Shown piece by piece: positions 55,211 through 64,000 of a stretch of DNA of 64,000 nucleotides (the first letter of the stretch is position 1; every line of letters begins with the position of its first letter). Under the pieces are notes generated by a model. It worked only from the letters and a program-made list of their open reading frames with translations, was not told the DNA's origin and made no database searches. Made by a program: the position numbers and the translations under genes. This stretch comes from Triplophysa rosa (taxonomy: Eukaryota; Chordata; Actinopteri; Cypriniformes; Nemacheilidae): positions 14,963,973 through 15,027,972 of the forward strand of contig NC_079891.1 in assembly GCF_024868665.1 (NCBI RefSeq), written 5' to 3'.

Positions 55211-56139
55211 CTGTACGAACTTAATTCTGCAGCGGGTTACCTGAGGAGTGACCTGCTACCATGTCTCAGCCATCTAGCGGTGGAGTTTGTAATTGCATTT
55301 CAATAAATAAACAGCCCATCCGATTTATGGCTAAATCGTGACTACAGATCGACCATGTAATGAAATGACACTACATCTTGTTGATATTTCTATATTGACA
55401 AAATATAAAACATATATAACAAACGAATAAAATATGCTTTCACCACGAAAACTCAATGAACGACTTAAATGTTGTTTTGATGCGCGTGCATCTGATAAAA
55501 TTCTCCCGTTGCTTCCATGCACGCAAGGCAACAGACTCGCAAAGCGTTTTACGGCCCAATTCAGATTATATATATTTTTAAACCAGAGCATAATAACCCA
55601 TAAATACTTTGTCTGCATAGTCTAAAAGAATATGACACGCAAATTTTAATGTATTATTTGACATGAACTATCATGATTAATATCAAGAGCAATAATACCA
55701 TTGTTTAAATCTTGCAGTGCCTGTTGTTTATATGACATGTGATGTACTCCTCTAACTCAACTCAAAGACATGAACATCAGCCTTAAACTTTGTTTTGTCT
55801 TTTTTATCATTTATATTTATTGTATACTCTTTAAATTACATTAATCTATCACATTATATAGTATTGGTGTAAATATGGCATATTTGAGCAGCATTAAACA
55901 GGAATAAACCATGTCATGCTGCTGCAGTTTTATGATGGCTTTTGTTGATAACATTTGTATGTTTTCTTATTGGTTGAAACAACGGAATAAGTATAAATTG
56001 TTGAAATAAATGCACAATGACAATAATTATAAAAATGGCCTCGGAAACAGCCGATCCTTAAACAAACATTTATTTATTAGCACCAAAGCAATACTATAGC
56101 CTAGTATAAAATCCTTTTTTTTACTTTATTACTTTTTTC
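55211..56139. other. Unassigned AT-rich sequence
   Basis: No gene is recognised; the small frames here lack domain signals. Confidence 0.4.
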
Positions 56140-56305
56140 ACTCAAGGAAAAAGAGTGCGTACGCACAGTCAAGAGCATCCGTACACATCCGTGCATATTT
56201 ACGCCAATATTGTTTTTAATAAATCCGGATAAGTGCGTGGAAAACAGCGTACGCACATTTCTATGCCCATTTTGTGCGTACGCCTCGTTTATACATCAGG
56301 CCCCC
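56140..56305. repeat. GTGCGTACGC-rich repeat end
   Basis: GTGCGTACGCAC, GCGTACGCAC and GTGCGTACGC recur within 160 bp, before TTTATACATCAGGCCCCC. This looks like a transposon terminus next to the Tc1-like fragment. Confidence 0.45.
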
Positions 56306-56337
56306 CTGGTGTTCCATTAATGAGTTTTTTTTTCTTC

Positions 56338-56682
56338 CCTGGTGGCACGGGCATATTCCAAGATGACAATGCCAGGATTCATCGGGCTCAAATTGTGAAA
56401 GAGTGGTTCAGGGAGCACGAGACATCATTTTCACACATGGATTGGCCACCACAGAGTCCACACCTTAACCCCATTGAGAATCTTTGGGATGTGCTGGAGA
56501 AGACTGCGCAGCGGTCCAACTCTCCCATCATCAATACAAGATCTTGGCGAAAAATTAATGCAACTCTGGACGGGAATAAATGGACATTCTGGACATTGCA
56601 GAACCTTATCGAAACGATGCCACAGCGAATGCGTGCCGTAATCAAAGCTAAAGGCGGTCCATCGAAATATTGGAGCGTGTGA
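56338..56682 (+). pseudogene. Tc1-like transposase, C-terminal fragment
   Basis: The frame reads [18 protein letters not shown], then [18 protein letters not shown], then a C-terminal tail ending KYWSV and a stop. The D of QDDNA and the E of PIENLWD are the last two residues of the DDE triad. The DNA-binding half and the first D are absent. It belongs to a different Tc1-like family from the N-terminal fragment at 4613. A (TA)n run follows at about 56703. Confidence 0.85.
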
Positions 56683-56719
56683 CTTTTTTGTACGGGCAGT
56701 GTGTATATATATATAGTTT

Positions 56720-57410
56720 TATTATTTAGATTTTTTTAAACAATTTCTGAATAAGCTCATGCAGACCGAATGAAGAATTCATTAATAAAGCAGATTAAAG
56801 GACCACACATAAACACTTTATATGATATAAGTGATATGTATATGATATTTTTATATGAACATCATGGCGTTTACAATGTTTTTGTTGAGAAAAACAAGCA
56901 CATCTAAATGTTCGGGTGAAAGTCGAGTCTGTTAACAGTAGCCTAGGTGTCGACATAGCTTACACGCAGAAAAAGCCGTGTTTTAAAGGTTGAAGCGATC
57001 GAGCTTTGAAGCGCTTTGTATTAATTAATTTTAAAGTAATTTCAAAATTTAAAACTGCGTTTATCATCACAATACGGACCACTTACGGCATTGTTCCTGC
57101 CTTTTGTTCACACAGGGCGCTTTCTGATGCAGGCAACGTCATTAATACTACTACTAATAATAATAGGTACCTTTCTTGATCGATCCCACTGAAAGCACTC
57201 TCTAGCAGTTTTACAGCAATTTTCTGGGATCAACGTCTGTGAAAGGGGTGTTAAATGTGGAAGTTATACTGTATACAGCACACTGCATGGCGTACATTGC
57301 AACACATATTTCTGCTTAAATATCACGCACAGTTCGCAGCAAGCAGTGGTTCGCGTTGCGACAATAACTTGTATTAAACTGAAGGACTGGCGGTGCCTCT
57401 TAGGGTGCGT
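56720..57410. other. Unassigned sequence
   Basis: No gene or repeat structure is recognised. Confidence 0.4.
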
Positions 57411-58124
57411 TTACACTTGGCATTAACATGCGATCTCGGTGATCCGAACAAGCAGATCGGATCTTCAGACAATCAGGACACAGCGCGTTTACACTTGTCA
57501 ACAAGTGGCTTCCACATCTGGATAATGTGATCGGATCTCTATAGTTTCCCGCCCATTATTTTAATAAGCCTGCCATTTAAAAATAGCCCCGGTGCTGGGA
57601 GATGTCACACAACACGTATAACGGGGAGGATGAGCATGTTACACATTTGATACGCAGCCATGTTGAACTCGAGGCAGCGGTGGGAACTAAACCATGGTTA
57701 AAGCGATTAATGATCTTATATGTGAAAGTATAAGCAGAGGACGTTTGTAAAATGACAAACAACAGCTTTTGTACTTGAGCTGTGGCGGGTTTCACTAGTG
57801 CGCACACACACACACAGACTCTAACGGTGTTTTTAAACACATCATTTGTTTATTCATGTCACGGACACATAAAATAATCACATAAGTAGGCCTAAGTTAC
57901 TATGATCAAAAGCGAGCACTTACATCGTTCTCGTGTATTTGGGTTGGTTCGGCTGAAAGTGACAGCGCGTCGTTTCTTTGGTCTGCGCCCTAAATAGCGT
58001 GTTTACTGACATCAGCTATTAGCAACACTATACAATCTTGTTTCTGTGTGTAAATGATATACGGTGTATTCAGAGCTCCGTTTCAAGCTGCCTGTCTGCC
58101 GCTTAATCTGTTTTCGGGGACGGT
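57411..58124. repeat. First copy of a ~715-bp direct duplication
   Basis: It matches 58372-59093 almost base for base, from TAGGGTGCGTTTACACTTGG to TTTTCGGGGACGGT, and stops at a single N (58125). Confidence 0.9.
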
Positions 58125-58371
58125 NATGAAATGTCATGATTTATCAGATGAATGCATCATTATTATGCTAAATCTGAATACATTTTCATGACCACTAAAA
58201 TATTTTGTGATTTGTGCTCTTAATGTGCCTGTAGGCTAATTCATCATGTAGATGTTAAAACACTGGACATCATTTAAACCAAATAAATCTATTTATTTAG
58301 TTATTTATTCCTGTAATCGAATTTGCAAACATGAACTTTGCACCAAATTATTACTGGAAAATAGTAACAAT

Positions 58372-59921
58372 AAGGGTGCATTTACACTTGGCATTAACAT
58401 GCGATCTCGGTGATCCGAACAAGCAGATCGGATCTTCAGACAATCAGGACACAGCGCGTTTACACTTGTCAACAAGTGGCTTCCACATCTGGATAATGTG
58501 ATCGGATCTCTATAGTTTCCCGCCCATTATTTTAATAAGCCTGCCATTTAAAAATAGCCCCGTGTGGGGAGATTTCACACAACACGTATAACGGGGAGGA
58601 TGAGCATGTACACATTTGATACGCAGCCATGTTGAACTCGAGGCAGCGGTGGGAAGTAAACCACGGTTAAAGCTATTAATGATCTTATATGTGAAAGTAT
58701 AAGCAGAGGACGTTTGTAAAATGACAAACAACAGCTTTTGTACTTGAGCTGTGGCGGGTTTCACTAGTGCGCACACACACACACAGACTCTAACGGTGTT
58801 TTTAAACACATCATTTGTTTATTCATGTCACGGACACATAAAATAATCACATAAGTAGGCCTAAGTTACTATGATCAAAAGCGAGCACTTACATCGTTCT
58901 CGTGTATTTGGGTTGGTTCGGCTGAAAGTGACAGCGCGTCGTTTCTTTGGTCTGCGCCCTAAATAGCGTGTTTACTGACATCAGCTATTAGCAACACTAT
59001 ACAATCTTGTTTCTGTGTGTAAATGATATACGGTGTATTCAGAGCTCCGTTTCAAGCTGCCTGTCTGCCGCTTAATCTGTTTTCGGGGACGGTACTTTCG
59101 AGTCAGATCCGTGGGCGTGGCTTGTTGGTTTTGACTAAATCTTTGGTGTTTCATGTCTTACGAAACCTTTACCCTAACCCACACCCTAACCCTAACCTTA
59201 CTCTAACCATCTAAACTACCTATGATTGTTAAAATGAATGAAAAAACACGTTTGGGTGATGCCGTCAGACTCGAAACACCAAGGATTTAGTGAGAGCCGT
59301 ACGAGACACAAGCGGCAGCAGCCCTCGGGGAACCGGAGTTGATTACGCCGTATAGGCTACAGTAAACACACACACGTATGTTAGAAACAAGCTGGTATAG
59401 TGTTGCCATTCGTGTCTGTGACATGAAAATAAACAAATGATGCGTTTTAAGCTGGCGCTTTGTGTGCGAGTCAACGCCATTCATGGCAGTCACAAATACA
59501 GCGATGATACAGCTGAAGTGGTCAAGTAAAACATCTCGTGTGATTTGACATAAATCCTCTGTAGGTTAAAGTATCCATGATAATTTCGTGGGAAAACGAA
59601 CGACTGTGCAAGAGTGCGTGAGCAAGAGTAAACTTTCCTCTGTATTTGTCAGCTGCTGAGAGGCTTCGGACAGACGAGAGAATAATGATAGCGGGCGGGG
59701 TTTTCTGTGAAATTGTACCGGTAAATGTAGATAAACTGTCTGGATTGCGTTTACATTACACTGAGATCTGATCACAATGCGTCCTCGACTACCTCTGGAT
59801 CAGGACATGCTGATCGGATGACATTCCGATCAGAAGCGCGGTTACACTTGTCTTTTCAATGTGTATGTGGACAACATCCAGATACAGATCGCATGTTAAT
59901 GCCAAGTGTAAACGCACCCTA
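58372..59921. mobile_element. TIR element, likely complete
   Basis: The left end TAAGGGTGCATTTACACTTG and right end (minus strand TAGGGTGCGTTTACACTTGG) share about 35 bp. The interior has GATCGGAT / ATCCGATC words near both ends. A target duplication is not evident. No transposase frame is recognised. Confidence 0.65.
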
Positions 59922-60199
59922 ACAGATTAACAGAACAGAAAAACGATATTTAACAAAACAATTTCTCGTTATCCCAGTACTACTTCTCTAGCTTAAAAAA
60001 ACCCAAAGTGGACAAAATTATTACTCAAGAACAAAGATTTTAAAACTGCTTTTCTGTTTTTGTTCAGTGTTATGTTTAGACAAAATAATAGAACAAATTA
60101 ACATGTTTCCCTTTCATTACACTTTTTTAAGTGAATTTATAAACAAAGTGCACACAATTGTTTGCGACACAAAGTAAATAAAGTGCTTAAATAATAAAG

Positions 60200-61276
60200 T
60201 ACTTTCAATCTTTGGCTTTTTACCCCCAAAGGCCCACTGCCATACATCGCAGTTCGCAGTGTTTTTATTCACCGAGGTGAAAAAACTCCACACGATGCTN
60301 TTAAAAGTTTAAAGTATACATGAATAAGTAAATACAATAATTACAAAACACAACAACAATAAAACCTAACATAAAAACTACAGTAATTTAACAGCTTCAA
60401 ATTTCAGCAATTCTTTTGCAGAAATACAACCATATTTGCCTTCTCTGGCAAAATACGACACCTCTCCTGACTTATTGCATGTCCTGAACAGGAGAAAACT
60501 CTCTCAGATGGTCTCAGACATTCATATTTTACAAATCGTTTGATCATTTGTTAGCATGACTGCAAGATTTACATTTTGCAATTAGCATTAAATTAGCCTA
60601 CTACTAACCTGCGGAATGGCTGATGTCATCATCATAATTGAGAGTGCCAGCTGATGTCCGAAAGCTTTCAAGTTTATTCCGTGTGCCCTCGAATGTTTCA
60701 TTGGGTTTGACATGTTTCCCCCTTTACACGCAACCGTTGCATAACACTTGCTGCACGTCGCGGTTTCGGAATTCTTTCGTGTGAAATATAGCCACACTTT
60801 AGAGCGTTTAGTTTTAGGCATTTTAACTTAAGCGCGTTTAATGTAGCTAGCTAAGCTAACGGTAACGTTAGACCACCTGCTGCACTGCAGTCAGAGCAAG
60901 TGTAGTTGCTGCATTCACCCGCTTCTCGCGATTTGTGCTTTTAATATGAAATGTGAAAACAAATTGGACAGTAACACTGCTACAAAGATGTATTGGATTT
61001 GTATCATCAAAGCTTTCCGACGTTCACGTGAGTTTTCTCATTCAGGATTTTTTTCCCGATCATTCTGACACCCCATGAAAACAGTATTTAAATTTAACCA
61101 GCGATCATGCGTGTTGATGAATCTAATGCTTCTTTACGTCCGTGTCATGACTCATAGCACCAGAGGACAAATATTTATCAGTTCGGGCATTTAAGTGGCA
61201 CCGAAATGAGGCACCGAAATTCGCGTTCTAATTCGGTCCGGTACATACCGGTCATATAGTTTCGGTACCCAACCCT
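60200..61276 (-). mobile_element. hAT-like element, partial, with a BED finger
   Basis: The right end is TTTCGGTACCCAACCCTATT; read on the other strand it starts AATAGGGTTGGGTACCGAAA, a common teleost hAT terminus. GGCCCACTGCCATACATCGC near 60231 is a typical subterminal word at the other side. A BED zinc finger frame (60588-60821) lies within. A single N sits at 60300. Confidence 0.5.
60588..60821 (-). pseudogene. BED-type zinc finger fragment (hAT transposase N-terminus)
   Basis: The minus-strand ATG at 60821 opens MPKTKRSKVWLYFTRKN, then TCSKCYATVACKGG, then MKHSRAH. The C-x2-C and H-x-x-x-H spacing with a Trp-Phe N-terminal core is the BED finger that binds DNA in hAT transposases and ZBED proteins. 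It stops after 77 codons and no dimerisation or catalytic domain follows, so it is either a first exon or a remnant. Confidence 0.65.
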
Positions 61277-61312
61277 ATTATTCGTTCAGCCCTAACTAAA
61301 GTAACTACCCCT

Positions 61313-62345
61313 CAGTTGTCTGTTCCAGCAAAAGCCCTTATAGACTCAGGAGCTGCTGGAAACTTCATATCTCAAGCCTTGTTAAGTACCCTGAAATTAC
61401 CTCGTAAACTGAACTCACAAAACTTACGTATTCATAACATCCTGGGACAACCATTGGGCAGAAGTCGAGTCTGCTATCATTCGCCCACCATCTTCCTTCA
61501 AGTAGGGGATCTCCACAAGTAAATCATCTACTTCTGGGTTCTGGAGGGTCCAACCTCAGACATCATCCTGGGACGCCCCTGGTTGAAACTTCACCAACCC
61601 TACATAGACTGGAATACCAGCAAAGTTATCCTCTGGGGAAAAGCCTGCCAATCCCGATGTCTCCATTCCCTGGTCTCAGAATCCTATAACCCCATTAAAG
61701 ATTCCGGTAATTCTCCAAGGTCCTTGGTGCTCCCTTTAAATTCAACCACTGTAGAGAGTCCAGAAGTTTCGACCATCACATCGATTCCTAGGTAATATGC
61801 GGCGTTCCAGGACGTGTTTTCCAAGCAACTGGCGACGAAGCTTCCCTCTCATCGACCATGGGACTGTGCCATCGAGCTACTGCCTGAGGCTGTCATTCCT
61901 AAAGGAAAAATCTACCCCCTGTCGGTCCCGGAACGGAAGGCCATGGATGAGTCCCCCCCCTTCCACTTCCCCTTCCAGCTTCTTCTTCGTGGGAAAGAAG
62001 GATGGAGGTTTGAGACCATGCATTGACTACCGGATCCTCAACGCCCATACCTGCAAGTTTCCTTATCCTCTTCCCCTGGTACCTGCAGCATTGGAACAAC
62101 TCAGAAATGCCACTTATTCACCAAACTCGATCTCCGCAGCGCATATAACCTCATCCGTATCAAGCCCGGGGATGAATGGAAAACCACCTTCATAACTCCC
62201 TCAGGACACTATGAATACCTGGTCATGCCCTTTGAAATATGGCAGGTGCGTTTACAAGTCCAAAGCTTCATGAACGAAATCTTCAGAGATATGCTCAATC
62301 AGTTCGTCATCATCTACATTGACGACATCCTCATATATTTACAAA
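61313..62345 (+). pseudogene. Ty3/gypsy protease and RT remnant
   Basis: The protease motif IDSGAAGNFIS is at about 61340, followed in a shifted frame by IILGRPWLKLHQPYIDW. The RT part has [16 protein letters not shown] (about 61983) and YIDDILIY (about 62315). Several frameshifts separate them, and the sequence ends soon after the YIDD motif. The strand and family differ from the other two gypsy remnants in the window. Confidence 0.85.
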
Positions 62346-62379
62346 CTTGTAGAGAATTTAGCATAAGCCAAATGGTCGG

Positions 62380-64000
62380 AGTCATTGAAAGAAGAGCCAT
62401 CAACCCCCACTCCCTTTTGTCCTGGTTTCTTTTGCTATCATGATCAAAAGACCATAGCAAAAACCTGGCTCCAGGGGTCTGGTTTTAGAGTTTTGATAAC
62501 GTTTTGTCTCTCTGTTGGATATTTACGACCCCTATGCTTCAAAGCATTGGTGAGAAGTCTCTGTCTCATCTCTAACTTAACATCTGAGGCTAACCAGAGA
62601 AATGTCCCTGACAATAGGAACTTATGTGATTAAACTGTCCTTTTCTATACATATATCTAACTANGAAACAGTTAGCACACAAGACAAACCAGAGGCAAGA
62701 TGATATTCCACAGTGTGAACAGAAAGCAAGCTAACACGCTATTGCTATGCTAACGGCGTTAAGTTAACTATCACTTTTAGTTTAGACTCTTCCAAGTAAA
62801 TAACAGGAACAGGGTTATTGAGATATCAGGATAAGTTAGCAACGACAATAATAATTAACGAAAATAAAATACACTAATATTAGAGCGAAGTGATAAGAGC
62901 ACTGATACAAACAAGCTGCCGGCAGCGATGCAGGAAACAGGAAGCAATCTACACTCCGTACCAAGTACACCAGACTGGCCAGACTCCGTACACCAGACTG
63001 GCCTCCGGATGAAAACAGTTCCGTCTTAATTTGTTCCGTTTAACGATAATCCAAATCACCATAAGACATATCATTCACTTCTCTTTAGTATTGTGATTTA
63101 ATTCGTTTTAAGTGTTTTAATGAATCTGTACTCTGGAAGCTGTAATCAAAATTCCTTGTGTGTGCGTGCTTGCGTGCGTGTAAGCATACTTGACAATAAA
63201 ATGTTAATCTATTTGTGTTTCCTGTGTTGTCTAATATTGCTGATTCTAGGCATAGCCGCGGGAAGTGGGGGTGCTGCGGGGGCTGCAGCACCCCCTGGCG
63301 TCGAGCGAAAGAAAAACTGAAACCGTGTGAAAGATACATAAATAAAGGCAGAGACTATTTGCACCAGGTCCGCCCACCAATATGTGATTGGAATAGAGAA
63401 TATGTAAGAACGACTTCAGTTTGAACAGTGACTCCAGTGGCGTAAGGTGTAAAGTCTGTGTAGTGTGACACAGGAGATGGGGGTTCTAAATCAAACTCTC
63501 CCATTTGTTTTCAATAAAATTGTTATTCATAAAGTTTAGGGTAAAGTAACGTTATCTGCCACTATTTATAAGTATCAATAGCATCTAACTACTCTTTTTA
63601 TTTAATCCAAAGAAAATACAGCTATTTTCGGTTAGAGTAAAAAGCATTGCTGCCTTGGGCAGGCTATTTGTAACATTACTCTGTGTAAATAGACACTCCG
63701 TAAATGAAATGTTTTATCAAAAATGAATATAATACATTTTATGTCTATTTTGTGTCTATTTACTAATATCCATTGAAAACATAACGTCACTGTTTTTGCT
63801 TTAATAACGTTACTGTTACAATGACAATGCAAGTGTCTGATTACGTCACGGCGTTAGTGAAGGTCAAGTGTCATGAGCGGTCTTGTCCAAATGGCGCAAA
63901 AACGAATTTCAGACTTTTTTACCTCATGCCCAGATAGCACAATCCATCTGGTTTACGTCTATTTGACATCTGCATTTACATCTGCAAGACATCTTAAATA
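62380..64000. other. Unassigned sequence to window end
   Basis: No gene is recognised. A GC-rich 11-bp hairpin (GGGGGTGCTGC / GCAGCACCCCC) lies at 63267-63295. A single N is at 62665. CACCAGACTGGCC is repeated at 62967 and 62991. Confidence 0.4.

Noticed and set aside
55331..55618. 95-codon minus-strand frame
   Set aside because: No domain, no splice context, AT-rich composition equal to the flanks.
4613..56682. The two Tc1-like transposase pieces as halves of one element
   Set aside because: The N-terminal piece (4613) and the C-terminal piece (56338) differ in terminal repeat style and lie 51 kb apart; they are separate families.
57577..58809. Two similar minus-strand frames (MFKNTVRVCVCVC...)
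   Set aside because: They are the same repeat read twice and pass through a CA microsatellite; no sign of coding selection.
59171..59208. Telomere-like CCCTAA repeats
   Set aside because: Only four to five imperfect units inside a transposon; too short for an interstitial telomere and common by chance in fish repeats.

Overview
The window looks like teleost fish DNA, most likely from a cyprinid. It is AT-rich, gene-poor and full of fish-type transposable elements: Tc1-like, many hAT and MITE elements, L2 and Tx1-clade LINEs, a DIRS element, Ty3/gypsy elements including one with integrase ahead of reverse transcriptase, and tRNA-derived SINEs. There are no bacterial-type operons, rRNA arrays or CRISPR arrays. 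The assignment rests on element content and codon-level recognition, not on a database search. A gap of Ns lies at 2662-3507 and single Ns at 58125, 60300 and 62665.

Layout. 1-8.5 kb: an ACGCCGT-rich DNA transposon present as inverted arms, two SINE copies, a 2.2 kb TIR element spanning the gap, a Tc1-like transposase remnant cut by an LTR, and retroelement sequence with a 33/24/12-bp minisatellite. 8.56-15.0 kb: a nearly full-length Tx1-clade LINE (Keno-like) that begins with the first ~32 nt of U2 snRNA and is split by a hAT element with a perfect 8-bp target duplication. 15.6-17.9 kb: a tandem duplication split by a solo LTR, then a complete hAT MITE. 18-28.7 kb: an L2 LINE interrupted by a ~7 kb nest of elements; the innermost 5.1 kb element carries exons of a decayed zinc-finger gene. 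28.7-32.1 kb: inverted repeats and foldbacks.

32.2-39.5 kb: a DIRS retrotransposon (gag, RT/RNase H, tyrosine recombinase) with a gypsy element of the Gmr1 type nested in its RT, ending in a very large hairpin. 40.1-41.5 kb: a minus-strand L2 fragment split by a solo LTR. 44.1-45.8 kb: the only convincing host-type gene, an intact 342-codon ORF of unrecognised function with an upstream splice acceptor and a downstream poly(A) signal. 46-55 kb: hAT elements, a gypsy pol remnant on the minus strand, and hairpins. 56-64 kb: a second, different Tc1-like fragment, a duplicated TIR element that may be an assembly duplication, a BED-finger fragment and a decayed gypsy pol.

The window is best read as layered insertion history. 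Target duplications and re-joined reading frames give the order of insertion in several places (hAT into LINE, gypsy into DIRS, LTRs into a tandem repeat and into an L2, composite into L2). The strongest unusual signals are the U2-LINE fusion, a compensated hairpin at the 5' end of a repeated LTR family, the integrase-first gypsy element nested in DIRS, the gene remnant carried in a TIR element, and the orphan gene at 44.1 kb.
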